Source: Liolophura sinensis (Eukaryota; Mollusca; Polyplacophora; Chitonida; Chitonidae). Taken from it: DNA of 64,000 nucleotides. A model generated the notes under the pieces. The model saw only the letters and a program-made list of their open reading frames with translations. It did not search any database and was not told the origin of the DNA. Position numbers and translations under genes: made by a program. The stretch's first letter is position 1; each line of letters begins with the position of its first letter. The stretch spans positions 34,789,501-34,853,500 of the forward strand of contig NC_088303.1 in the NCBI RefSeq assembly GCF_032854445.1, given 5' to 3'. Of the stretch, positions 14,416 to 26,884 are shown one piece after another.

Positions 14416-14995
14416 TAATGACAGAGCACAAGCTCTTCACATCGATATGTTGAAAATTCATATCCTTGCCGAGAAAATGAAGTAAGAACACTTTTTCTAA
14501 TTCATAATGTTAAACGACATAAGCACAGTTTCGACAATAAGAACTCATTGCCTCGGGTGACGTCATAATTATTAAAAAACAAGTGGCATGCTTGGGAAAG
14601 GGCGGAGTCCGGTATCTTTTGATGGAAACTGACAACAGTTACCTAAGCTCCTATCAACTTCACTCTAAACCCTGTTTCTGACACTGTCATATTTGAAATT
14701 ATTTACAGAATTTGGTGTAATATAACCTTAATAGATGAATCAGTTTTGGGGTTTCATGTCAGGAAATTTTACTGGAGACAGTGTGTCCTAACCGCATGTT
14801 GGAGCACCTGTTGTAAAACAAATTTCTCTCCACGCCCAACGACAAGCATACCAATGAGTTCTTGGTGTCGAAACAAACTTCATGGAATTTAACATTATAA
14901 ATTAGAAAAAGCGTTCTAACTTCATTTTCTTTGCAAGAATATGAACCTCCGATATTGATATGTAGAGCTTGTCTACTACCTCTGTGCTTGGCCAA
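14416..14995. mobile_element. Foldback element (long inverted repeat) 1
   Basis: The arm at about 14416-14612 is matched in reverse complement by about 14828-14995. Shared words include 'CTTTTTCTAAT', 'ATAATGTTAAA', 'AAGAACTCATTG' and 'CATGCTTG'/'TATGCTTG', at roughly 75-80 per cent identity by eye. The left arm has an insertion of about 35 bp relative to the right. The loop is about 215 bp with no coding potential, so this looks like a non-autonomous foldback or MITE-like element. Terminal duplications are not clear. Confidence 0.7.
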
Positions 14996-16654
14996 GTTTG
15001 ACTACATTCGTGGATAGAGATTGGGTTTTAAGTATGAAGATTTATTGTCCACTTGTGGTTGATCAGTGACGGCAGGTATTGGTGAAATAGTTTTTATCTC
15101 GTAGGAAATGCGAGTGTCAGTAATCGGCAGCCTGTGTCCTATAAGTTATGTGATTAATAATGAAGCGAAATCTCCGCTCGCTTCATGTCCATGTCCATGT
15201 AATATATATCATGTGACCATGGACGTGTAGCTACGAGATTTCAAACTTTCAAAGCTACTACCAGCAGTAGCAGGGGGAGATTTCCCTTGAGCTAAGTTTT
15301 TATTGCTGCATTTCGAATCAGCAAATACTAGTTCAAATTCCAATGTGATCAACAAAGTCAATACTTTCAATGAAGCAATGATGATTTCGCCAATAACACC
15401 AAACAGGGCAGCGTATACAAGTAAAGAAAGTAGAAGTGAAACACCAGGAAAGGACGAGATACGCCCCCCCTTCGTGTATATGAAGTTTGCTTCGGATTAA
15501 AGCAGTAAGCGGAAAAAAGACACTCATCATTGACCAACTGAATCGGAAGTCACTGTATAATGTGCAGGACACTTACCATAGGAATAAACTAACATTTATG
15601 AGAAAGAGTGAATTATAAATGACTTCATACGCTACCACGACAGCATTTCAGCTATATTTATCTGATTAATACTTGGTTCGTGTTAGTGTCGGGGCCCGAG
15701 ACAATAACTCACTGATAGTGTCACATACATGGGAGGTTTTCTTTTTTTTTTTTTGGCGGATCTGCTTAAAAAGAAAGAAAAACTCCGACAGCAAAAGTGG
15801 GAAAACTAAAAGACGCACACTTCAACGAAAAAAGAAAACCACTATTTCCCTTTTACGGCTCCGTAGATACTTGTACAAGCAGATCAAAAACTCTAGGAAA
15901 ACATTTCCATCAAGTCTTTGTTGCATCCAATCTGGAAAAAGTACAGCCATCCTCATGTAAGAGATCATGGTTTTGTTTTCTGTGTACATTTTTCTTTTGG
16001 AAGGGGTTGAAGGACTATATGGTTTTAATCAGATAGATCTGCTACATGATAGACCCTCAATCTGTCTGCGAAATTACCCTCAGCACGACAGATGTGATGC
16101 CGCCGGCGGCTTGATCTTCGTGCCACTTAGCGGCAGATATAGGCCCCAATCTGCTAGATGTCCACACTCAATTACTACATTGGTTATTCAGACATTGCTG
16201 CTAAATAACGGACACAGTTACACGGATAGCCTGCATATACTCTTTGGCATTTCGCTGATTTTTTTTTTACTTTTTCACTATAGAGCTGAAATAATGGCGA
16301 TATATACAGCTCTTATATTTAGCAGTTTCACATATCCCATTGTTATAACTGGGCGCACAATGACCTTCACAATATAAAGGTCAGTCGTCAAAATTATTGC
16401 ACCAGACACTAGGATCGTAACTGCAAACCAAGATATATAAATCATATTTTTTTTTGCACGTCTCTACACATTATGTCATTTCCCATATTTTAACACTCTC
16501 ATAGAGAGAGTTACTTTCATCATACGCTTCAATTTTGTACAAGAGCTATGTTTATGTCAAAAATTGCAGCCAGCACTATTAAGGAACCCCGAAAATGTAC
16601 TGATGGTTTCCCTCTTGCATAGCATAGGTGTGGAACATGCATGTTTAAAAAATG

Positions 16655-16836
16655 TTCTCACCAATGTGGTCGCTGTGAGTTCAAGTCCTCTGTGTTCGTA
16701 CCTTGGAAAATCTGTCAGCAACCTACGGTTTTCTCATGGCTCTGCACAGTTTCATCTCACTATAATGCTTGCCGCCGTCGTATAAGTGAAATACTCTGGA
16801 GTACGGCGTAAAACACTAATTAAATAGATAAATAAA
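16655..16836 (+). mobile_element. Main-family SINE, 5'-truncated
   Basis: Begins near the B-box region (GTGAGTTCAAGTCC) and ends in GCCGCCGTCGTATAAGTGAA, GTACGGCGTAAAACACTAAT and an AAATAGATAAATAAA tail. Plus orientation. Confidence 0.8.
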
Positions 16837-17551
16837 AAAGGTGTTACATTTATGAGCTGTTTTTTCGGGTGTTCAAGTTGATGACTCGCAAATCAGATAA
16901 TGGGCACTGGTTGTTGTATACAAGGTGGATTCGGAGCGATTTTGGTGAAGAATCCGGGAAACAGGAGCGAAGGCTGAATCGAACTTTTGAACTAAATTGG
17001 CAACATTGTATACCTTCCAATTCCCTACACCAAAATCAAACTATGAAATAACCTTGATCAATGAGGTCAACGATTCGAATCCAACTCTCGCTATTTTTTC
17101 ATATATACTCGCTTTTCACTACCTATAAACCTGACCGTCGTCATACATAAACTCAGATATTGGTGGTAGGCAAGTGACTGCGAACTTCATGCAATGCCAA
17201 ACAAGAGAAGATCATCGACCAGATATTGTCTCCAAGGTCCAGAAAACAATGAAAGCTGGGGAATCTTGAAAATTCTCCATACGGGAATGGGAAGGAACCC
17301 AATTAAGTCTCGGGAAATCTATCGATTTAGAGGCAACCTTTACTACTCCGCACAGCTTGTTCAAAATGTAGAGCCCAATAATTCTGATTTACGAGACATG
17401 TGCGTGTATATATGCAGTTTTATAAGCAGCTCATATTTGGTATGAGAATATATGCCATATAAATGGCTTTTTCCTTACTGTCTCACTTGACTCTCAATAT
17501 AACGGGTTGTTCCAGGAGTACCGATCCAGCAAAGACGTATTTCAAATCTGC

Positions 17552-17814
17552 TTTATTTATTTTTTATGTGATTGGTGTTACGTCGTACTCAAGAATATTT
17601 CACGTATACTACGATGGCAAGTATTATGGTGGGAGGAAACCGGGCATAGCCTGGGGGATACCCATGACAATCTGCAGGTTGCTGCGTGACCTTCCCACAT
17701 ACTGGCGGAGAGGAAGCCAGCATGAGCTGGACCTGAACTCACAGCGGGCGCATTGGTCAGAGGCTTCAGGGTATTGTGCTGTGCAGGCACGCTAACCACC
17801 TCGGCCACGGAGGC
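17552..17814 (-). mobile_element. Main-family SINE, near full length
   Basis: Reverse-oriented copy running from the TTTATT tail at 17552 to the tRNA-like head (reverse complement GGCCTCCGTGGCCGAGG) at 17814. The body contains the conserved GGTGGGAGGAAACC and GAGGAAGCCAGCATGAGC segments. Confidence 0.85.
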
Positions 17815-19813
17815 CAGCCAAATGTGATTTAAGCCATTTTTTTTGCCCATATGAGTTAAATTGAGAACACCCAGCAAGTATTATGTTTTGACGAATATAT
17901 CAGATTTAACCCCTGGGACCACAGGAAACCCAGGTTTACTTATTGCCTTAATTAAAAATCGCTTTTGAGATCGGTCCCAGGTGCTGATCGGTCCTTAGTT
18001 GTTATGCCGCTATATATGTTTCAGTGAGGCAGCGCTATAAATCGATACTAAAACCATTCTATTACAAGCAGCTGCATAAATCTCAAGCGAAACAAACTAC
18101 ATAAAAGCTTTGAAGTTGTCAAACTGGCCAGTATATAGCACGCCAAATAACGTCAATAAAGACGTTGTCTATTTTCAGGACCAGGTTTTAGGAAAAGAAA
18201 GTTTCCGAAAGTTTGGAAATCAAAATGTCCTTTGTCCTTACCAGTGCTATACCATGGTCATATCTAGATATAACTGAAGCTTTTAATCCCACACGTTAAA
18301 GGTGACATTAGGAATGTACATATAGATCTTTTATAAAATACAACTTAAAATGATGCATTTTTGGATGCTTTCAAGTCTGAATGAAAGAAATTGGAATGTT
18401 AATGTTTTTACTGGAAACATTTATTGGAAAAATTTCCTTGTTAATTATAATACAGCTTGATTATTATAAGCTCCCAACAGTTTCAGAGCCTAAACCTTTT
18501 CCGGAACTAAAATAGCTCTAGCTATATTGCCGTGTGTAACATTTAAGCCAGCGCTCGCCTATATATAATGGCCTGGTCGAGTAGTCTCCCCTGTTTCCCA
18601 CTTCAAACTCCCACCTGACAGTCTTGCGTAAAATAACAGACCTTTGAGTAAAATAACCTCCCAAATAGCGTGATTTACAGGTGAACTGATTATATAAACC
18701 TAACAAAAAACTAGACCAGTTATAAACTACGTGAGGACATTTGGGTACAATCCAGCATGAAATCCGTTGAAACCGGTACCATGATCCTTCTCCACAAAAT
18801 ACGGTTAAACGTGTGTTTGTTCTAAATAATACATGAGGTATATATAATATGTGTCTCCCTCTTTTATCTTCTAGCATTGCCTTCCTTTTGTTTGAACATT
18901 GGTTTATTCGTTTATTCATGTTCAGGGCCAACAGACTGAAAGCCCAGTTAGAGGTAAGATAACAAAGATAACAGTGTTAGATTAGAAAATAGGTACACAC
19001 CTGGAGAAGTAAACAGGTCGTATTAAAACATTTCAGTTAGATTGATATCGTATCTTAATTAAATGTATACTTTAAGATCAGCGGAATCTATTAATATGCT
19101 GAAGGCATGCCTTTGAACTAATCAAAAGACAAGAGCATGATACAAATAAATACATCACTAAAATCTTTACACAAAATCTTAACTGGTTTTTAAAAGAAAA
19201 TATTCATTGGGTGAGTAGAATAAAAGTTTTTAAATAAAGACACACAGTTCGAGTAGAGAACGGGGAGATTAGAAAAGCCTTACGTACATTTTTTCTTGAT
19301 TTTGGAAGGCGCATTGTGTCGGTGTGTCGGAGAACACCCGATAGGACATTAAGGGTAAACTGATTGACAAGATATGGAACATCAATAATTGAGTGAACAT
19401 ATTTGCATAATAAGATGTGATATATAGACAATTTGTCTTCAACAAACCACATGTGAGTCAACGGCCTTATTAGGCGTTCATAAAGTATAGTACAAGATAT
19501 TGCTAACATAAGTTTTGAATCACATATATTTCACGATTTTAGCTCTGTATACATTCTCTTGGTGGGAAATTTATTCCGTTGACAAAATGCACGGTGTGTG
19601 ATTCTCACAGTTGGCGTAGTATTCCTAAGATACGTGCAACTTGAGCCCTAGCAGATATAATCGACCATGGAGAATGGTTAATGTTAACAGGCCTGGGGCT
19701 AAACAGGAACAAAAGGAAAAGAACGATAAAGGGGAGATAACTATAAGCATGGACTTGTATTTTTACAGACGGCAGAGGACGAAAGTATATATGTTGTTTC
19801 CAACATGAAAAAA

Positions 19814-20165
19814 ATGATAAAAGCGGTACCTTGATTCAAGCTTGCGACTTCAAAAGTTACTGATAACTATGGATTACAAATGTCTGAATTTTCAATAAGA
19901 TTTTTTTCATAAAATTAAAAACTTCAGTCATTGCGATGACCCTAGATGAAAGCCAAACAGCATAAACGGGCTTTCTGTGATAGTATTCATTTGTGATAAA
20001 AACGATACTTTGATTTGAACTCGCAACTTCATAAGTCAGTGATAAGAGCACGGGTGCAAATTTCTAAATTTTTAATAAGACTTTTTTTCTCCTTTTCAGT
20101 TATCATAAAATAAAACACTTAAGTCAATGTAAGGCTCAAAGTGGCAAAAACGGCTTTCTGTAATC
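19814..20165. repeat. Direct duplication, about 180-bp spacing
   Basis: Segments starting near 19816 and 19995 share 'GATAAAA.CG.TAC.TTGAT', 'TTTTTAATAAGA/TTTTCAATAAGA' and 'CGGGCTTTCTGT/CGGCTTTCTGT'. Two imperfect copies side by side; no coding potential. Confidence 0.7.
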
Positions 20166-20629
20166 GTATTTATTGATTTGACTACATTGTTTAGTCTTGT
20201 TGTTTCAGCACTGAAATATAAACACAGGCATAAATAAAAAAAGTATTTAGCGCCTCACATAGGACTAAACTTAAGTGATCTGTCCGTTCTAGCGGCCAGG
20301 CTAATGGGAGTGCGAAACCACCTGGTCGTGACGAACCTCTGGAACGAAAAGAGCATGAACCACATTGGCCATGGCCTAGGAAACTTTGGAAAAAAGACAA
20401 TAGTGAACAGAATACAAGAACAAAATATAACTGAAATCACAGATTGAAAGTCTATCAAGTATTCAACTGTAGGTCCAATAAAACACTATATGCACTGAAC
20501 ATGCATCACCTCGTGTTATGTAGATTTAGACATACGTGTACATGAAACATAGCCCCGAGGGATTCGAACTAACTTACTTTCTTCTATGTAAGTATTAAGC
20601 CTAGATGAAAGCCAATGTTCATTCATTTA

Positions 20630-20868
20630 TAACCTCAGAGTTATAAAGGGGTGGGGTGGGTGACGAGCTTAGTGATGATATAACTCGTCGACGGCGCCCG
20701 AGGATCACCTGTCTTGAACCAGTACGAAGTGCAAATCTGTACCTCACATGTCAAGAAAGTGTCAAAGGCCCATAGTTTACGCCGGCATCTCTGGTTCCTC
20801 CACGAATAAAACTAACCGCCATCATATAAGTGAAAAAGTTCTTGAGTGTGGTATTAAACAACAATGAT
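20630..20868 (+). mobile_element. SINE-like fragment, second family
   Basis: The 3' part reads 'CCGCCATCATATAAGTGAAA' followed by 'GTGTGGTATTAAACAACAAT', the conserved end shared by SINEs of this genome, while the body differs from the main family. A GGGGTGGGGTGGG run lies at its start. Confidence 0.5.
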
Positions 20869-22110
20869 GTATAAATGCAATAGTACATTCTCTACGTTTA
20901 CCCTCGGGTTATCAACTACACCGACAACGAAAGACAGGCTTTTGTCGTACTGAATGGTGACGCCCTCCATTACACATGGATGATTACGAAACCCGCTTAT
21001 CACAAGGGCCGTTAGACAGCCGTTAATCAGCCGCCCCAGATTTTGTTTGCACAAATCATACTACATGTAGATTAAGGCGCTGCTAATGTTAAAAGTCTGA
21101 TAATCCGGCACACAATAGCTCAGCACACTTGAGATTCTGTGGAGGCGAGGACTGGTGCTGTCACTGGGGCACGCACAGTAAATGTACCTGGTATACGATG
21201 GCCTGATTTATCAGTGTGAGACACAAGTTTGTTGGTCAAAACTCGGCATAACATGAGTAAGTCATAGTGTTTTCATGAGTCCTTTCAGTAAGAGACTCAA
21301 CTTTTTTTTTTGTTTTATTATTTTTTTGTGTGCTAATTATCAATGTTCTGGCAATTCTATATTTTAAAAAACAGTGTTTTGGTCGTGTTGTAATTCTGTT
21401 TCATAATCTAAATATTTTTGCTTTGAAATACAACCTTGTAGAAAGTAATTCAAGAAAGTATTCTTTATAGTAGATTGTGTAGTACATGTATTCTGACGTT
21501 GGACAAGTGGGCTGTTTCTCTGCAGATTTGTCATTTGTCAATTGCTGGCCCACAAAACTGACCTGCTGACAATTAGTGTTTGACAGTAGGGCTCTGTACG
21601 GCATAATACAACCTACTAGTCTTTTCTGCTATCAGCGCTTCTCCTAGCTTCTCCACCTCGGGCACATCTCTATTCACAGCAGGATACCCACCGATTGTGA
21701 AAAGACTGATTTTTGAAAGGCCGCAGACCAACAAGTGCTATTGGACCGGATCTGCACAGTCAAGCATGTCGCGCAAAGCCCCTACTCATCGCCATACAAA
21801 AACAACCTGAATCTGGATCCAAGCTCACATTCAGGTTTTCAGGTCATTGGGATAGTTTGAGAATATCGCGCTACCTGCGTTTCCAGAAAGTGGCTACTTT
21901 TGCATTCTCATTCCGCTTGTTGTGTGTGTCCACAGTTGTAAGACTTTTCCTAGGCTTGGACGTAAGGCAGGTAAATAGTAGGCCTACTACTTGAATATCG
22001 ACTTACTAATAGGGCAGAAAAACTTCAGTCGAGAACAAGCTCGAGAATCGAGCAAATCGGTGGAGAAAGACACTGTTCCGCGTGATTGGGAAAGGTATTT
22101 CAGAACCAAA

Positions 22111-25100
22111 ATGGCCAAACTATTATTTGATATCATCTTATTTCTGGCTACCCTTCGGTTCTCGTCTCAGGAAGAAGCTGTGATTCCAGTACCGATAGCA
22201 GATGACGCCATAAGACCGACTTCCGAACCCAATCTGGCGCCGATGCAAGTCACAAATAAGTCCGACGTCGCGCCTATGGTGATGACGAAATTTGTGAACG
22301 GAATGACGTTAACAATGGCGTCTAATTTTATTCTTGTTTATATGGATTTGCCAACAACAGTAATTTTTAATTATTCTCTGGATTGTTCCAAAGCCAACAA
22401 CGATTATGGCATTCTCTTTTCACTGTCAAACTATTACGTGGCATCAATTTCCAGCTCTCAGCCTGTATTCATCCGCGACGTCAAGTCCAACTGTCGGCAG
22501 CTGGGTGAAGCGTCAGGGGAGGTAAGCGTGACATTGACAGGAATTCTGTTGGGACGCGTGGAGCTGGAGATTGACGTTTATCCTGGAATGACGCCTTCGC
22601 TCTACAACTCGAGTAGAGTGACCTACAATGAAAAGACTACTGACGACAAGAGCTACCAGTATTCGAAACATTCACCCTCCCTGACTTACATGTATGACGG
22701 TTACAACCTGTCCAGATGGGTGGTGCAAGGGTCAAATTCATCATCTCCCGCCAAATTAATGATCGTCTGCATGAAGAAGCCGACAACACTGGACAGCGTA
22801 CTGCAGAGCACCATGATGGTGTACTTGGTGTTAGTTATGACAGCCATGGGGTGTAAAACAAAACTGGAAGTGTTGAAGCAAGTATTTAGGAGACCGGTGG
22901 CGCCGTGCATCGGACTCTTCTGCCAATTCATCATGATGCCAATGGTAAGAACCAGTTTTTGGTCACGTGCAAAACAGTTGTAAATAAGGAAGGACACGTA
23001 GGAAATTGTGAAGTTTAGCTTGCTGTTATTGTTTGTAGTGGACCCACTTCAACGATGTTCCTCAGTTGTGAAAAAGGAGGTTCTTCAATGAACTCACTTC
23101 ATAACTTTTGCCACATGACCAAACCACCAACCTAAACTTTACAACCCCATGATTGGTATAGTCACTCGTATCTACATCATATCCACCAACATTGCCACAG
23201 ATTACAATATTGACACTCGCCTTTCCTCTTGCTCTACTATCAATGTTCGCATAACTGCATGTTATGGGTTTCCGCTTAATTTAATTTTCACATTTTTTGA
23301 CATTCGTTGTTCATTACAGAGGGTGGGCGAGTATAAATTTATGGTCTTCTCTGAAAGTCCGCATGCATGGCGATCGAATTTAAGGGCTTTCCTGTACCCC
23401 TTCCAGAAGGGAGTTCTCCGGCCCTCTAAAAGGGAAGCAAAACTCATGAACAGCAGAGCCCTCTTCCTGCTTGAATAGCAATATGCGTTATCATTATACG
23501 TGATTGTTGAAATCACTAGTAGTGTTATTCATATAAGTAGAGTACACTGCTGTTTCATGAGTTGCATGGTTTGTTTCCCTTTGTAGAGGACCGGACATCC
23601 GCATTGGCGAAAATCAATACACATATTTTCTATTTATTACACAAACCGTTTAAGTCATGAGGGGTTTTGTTTTCCACCAATGATTCACTTCATCCGCTGT
23701 TTTGTCCGAAAAGAAAGCTCTTCAATGAAATGACGTCACGATTTCTGCTACGTTATCAAAACAACACATGTGATGTTGTATTTCAGATCGCCTATGTTCT
23801 GACCCTTGTCATTCCATTCCCTACCCCCGGGATGGCTCTGGGGTTCTTCGCCTGTGGCTGTGCCCCTGGGGGTGGGGGCAGTAACCTGTGGTCGTACCTG
23901 CTGGGAGGGGATGTCTCTCTTTCCGCCGCGATGACGACAATCAGTAACATCGCCGCTGTGGGTAAGTCTTTGTAATATGACAGTTTTCCCGGCTGGGTGG
24001 ATACCTAGTGAACTGAATCAACCCAGGCCGTGCGTTCTTTGATTCTTTTCTGCAATAAGTAATTGTTTCTCTAAGATTACAGCAGAAAATATTTACACAG
24101 CGTGGAGCCGGAAAATGGTCCCCATGAAGCATTGTAGGCCAATTATGCCGTACTCAAAACGTTTTCACATGTATGACGATGAGATTTAATGGTATAGAAA
24201 GCCAGGACCAGCCCGAGAGATATCAGCGCAAAAATATCCCACGATTTGCCTGACAAACCTCGTGCGGGAGTTGGATTCGAACATTTACCCTCATTGATCA
24301 TGGACAGCTCGTCTTCTCGTACAATCCATTTCACGACTGGGCCGATATCAGAAACTAGAACCAATTAACTTTTAAGGGCAACTCGATGCAATATTGAAAC
24401 ACATTCTTCAGCCATTCTCTGCTGTGATTGCACATATCAGAGACTGAACTGTGGTTCGTGAATTATGGGTAAGGGTTAGCCAGGAAGGAATGTATAATGT
24501 AACTCTAAACAAATATGTTAAACTTAACACATTAACATTATGTTATGTGAGCAATGATACAACAGATTATGTTACAGCAACAATGCAATGCAATGTTGCA
24601 CCAACAAAAAAATTTTATTTGGAAAACGCTAAAATCGGTACTATAGTCGATTTTGCCTTCACTCAGAAAGCATAGCATTCGGTCAATTTAACAGATGAGT
24701 TTTTTGAATTTCGCAGCAAGAAAGTTCATCTTGTGGTGATTTTCAGGTTTATGGCTTTGGGTTGGATTAAAGGTAAACAAAAGGATCCGCAGTGTAAACG
24801 TAATAATGTGAAAAGCTCATGTTAAAACAACCCCTTTGTTAAGATATTCTTGAATTGTCCACACATCAAAAAGTTTACATGTTGTTTACTTTTAACAATC
24901 CCGCTCATTTTGTTTTCAGGAGTATTTCCGTTGTGGATATTCACACTAGGTCGCGTGGTTTTGTCCGACCAATCAGATTTGAAAATTCCATATCTGAACA
25001 TGATTGTCTCCCTTCTGATGGTGGCCATTCCGCTGGCGATCGGAGCGATCCTGAACCACAAAAAACACGCGTTTACCAAGAAAATGCTGCGATATCTCAT

Positions 25101-25578
25101 CCCGATTGTGGTGGTTTTGACCATTGTGTTCATAGCCTTGGCCATGTACGTCAATTTTTACATGTTCAGACTGATAGAGCCGATACTGATATTGGCCGGA
25201 GCGCTGTTGCCTTACATAGGGTACGTCCTAGCCGGGCTCTTGGCTTTGGTCTTCAGACAAAGTCGAAAGTTCTGTATTACCATAGCCATAGAGACAGGCA
25301 TCCAAAACGCGACCATCGCCTTCATCCTCGTCATGTTCTCCTTCCCTCCTCCCGACAATGTGATAGCCGCCACTCCCGCCATCGCCTCCTCCAGTATGAC
25401 AGGGATTCCCCTGATAATCATAGCAGCCATATATCATTCGTACTTACGCTGCTGCAAGAAAAAAAGGGATGAAAATTCGGACGACGAGAAAGAGAAAAAA
25501 CACCAAGAGGTAAAGAAAGAAATGGGTAAGTCCAGTGAGAAAGAGGCCATGTTAGAAGAGAAAGTTTCCTCAGTGTAA
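22111..25578 (+). CDS. SLC10-family sodium-coupled solute (bile-acid type) transporter, 3 coding exons, 555 aa
   Basis: Coding exons are 22111-22944, 23787-23961 and 24920-25578 (TAA stop), with phases 0 and 1 closing at GT-AG sites. The start at 22111 has a good context (AAAATGG) and is followed by a signal-peptide-like stretch (residues 1-18); an upstream in-frame Met at 21991 lacks this. Residues 20-225 form a long extracellular region with NXS/T sites at N49, N87, N166, N199 and N209. Membrane segments begin near residue 229. Family hallmarks are Q272 (CQF..MP), GGGGSN with S310/N311, and ETGIQN with E461/Q465, matching the Na1 and Na2 ligands known from NTCP and ASBT. The 40-residue tail is rich in Lys/Glu and probably cytosolic. 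The long N-terminus resembles SLC10A3/A5 rather than the classical bile acid carriers. The family call is firm; the substrate is unknown. Confidence 0.93.
22945..23786 (+). other. SLC10 gene intron 1
   Basis: GTAAGA donor and TTTCAG acceptor. A repeat-free stretch; no additional exon is supported. Confidence 0.8.
23962..24919 (+). other. SLC10 gene intron 2
   Basis: GTAAGT donor and TTTTCAG acceptor. The segment at 24460-24680 is AT-rich with repeated TTAAC/AATG words and a spurious 74-codon open frame. Confidence 0.8.
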
Positions 25579-26410
25579 AATACCTAGATATCTGGAACAA
25601 AAGAAACAAGAACAACGTTCATTCGTCACGTGACCGAATGCTTTGACGATGTGACGAGGCACTCCATGTTGATAAAAAATCCCTGCAGTCAGCCAATATT
25701 TAAGAACGTTGAGGAGGTCATGTAGGTGTAAAACTTTGAACTCGTTGTGCTATAAGTCCATTTGATTTGCATAATATACAATATGAGAATAGCGCGCCTA
25801 TAAGCGCACTTAAAAGTCGGTCTAAGCGGTGTAATCTTTTGTTCTTTTGTGTAGTACGTCACGTACTGCTTCTGTATAGTTGTATTTCATGCACAAGCTC
25901 TGCAGCGTCACAGCACAAAACGATGACGTGTTTCTACGCAGCCTGAAGCGCAATTATTTAGGCAGGAAATGTCCACCATTGGTTTGACAATGAAAGGTGT
26001 TACGCACTTGGTAATACTTGGCATACTTTGCCCTGTATTCACGTATTGTACGAACTATTTGTGTCAATCTTGACTGATGTTCAATATACCCATAACCCAT
26101 AAATATGCGTTTATTCTACAGACACCGCCTGATCACGTTACAGGCGCATTCACTGTGCTCTTTGACCATTCAACAAAATGCAAAAATGAGACCATTCTGT
26201 CGATTTTATTTTTGAATGGTACAAAATATATGACACAGACCTTGTTCTTCTTTCATTCAACTTGTTGGTATAGGACAAATTAGCATTATGTGAACACATT
26301 TGAGCCTTACCTTGAATAGAAACCTGCAAAATATTCGTGAAAGTTATCTGAAATCCTTTGGCTGGCTTGTGTTTATGTATCTTTCGTCTTAGAAACATAA
26401 TTTTAATTGT

Positions 26411-26416
26411 AATAAA
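26411..26416 (+). terminator. Possible polyadenylation signal AATAAA for the SLC10 gene
   Basis: First clear AATAAA after the SLC10 stop codon, about 830 bp downstream. The assignment is inferred from position only. Confidence 0.35.
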
Positions 26417-26884
26417 ATCTGTACTGCGAAACGACGTGCTCAACAGTTGACGAGGCGTGTAAAACTGTTAAGTGTTATGATCATGACTGGTGTCATTTTT
26501 AAAAATAGAAATTATTTTCTTATGACATTGATGGAAGTGTATAATCCATCATCAGTATTATATAGTATTCTTTGAGATCCTGATTTCATTTCGTTGTTTA
26601 TACTCTTCATGTGAATTGTCAAAGCATCATTGTACACAGTATTTCCATCGAGTATCCGCGTAGAACGGTAACCCCATACAGTATTAAAATAATCAGTGAT
26701 TTGTTTTTTTCTGAAAGTCTGTGCAGAATATCCATGCACTTTTGTTATTTGTTATATGTTTATATAAGCACAAGTATTAACTTACCTAAATACTGAGCAT
26801 ATATTCTCTATATGCCTACCCGAATCCGAGAAACTAAATGGATTCCCTTATAGATGTGTATGAATTGTGTATCAAATGTGTATT

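Larger units (their letters stand above)
10824..22110. other. Spacer between the aquaporin and SLC10 genes (about 11.3 kb)
   Basis: The first few hundred bases include the aquaporin 3' UTR; an ATTAAA at about 10985 could serve as a polyadenylation signal. The rest has no gene I can support. It carries a 34-bp tandem array (13113-13490), a T-rich run (13617-13651), a foldback repeat (14416-14995), SINE copies (16655-16836, 17552-17814, 20630-20868) and a direct duplication with about 180-bp spacing (19814-20165). The end of the spacer is the promoter and 5' UTR of the SLC10 gene. Confidence 0.7.

Noticed and set aside
18518-18931. 137-codon open frame on the minus strand
   Set aside because: No recognisable domain, no flanking exon in phase, and a Cys/Trp/Tyr-rich random composition.
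21991-22110. Earlier in-frame Met for the SLC10 gene
   Set aside because: The added 40 residues are polar and would bury the signal-peptide-like start at 22111, which also has the better initiation context.
24855-25472. 205-codon open frame overlapping SLC10 exon 3
   Set aside because: It is the +1 frame shadow of the transporter exon, Arg/His/Ser-rich with no family match.
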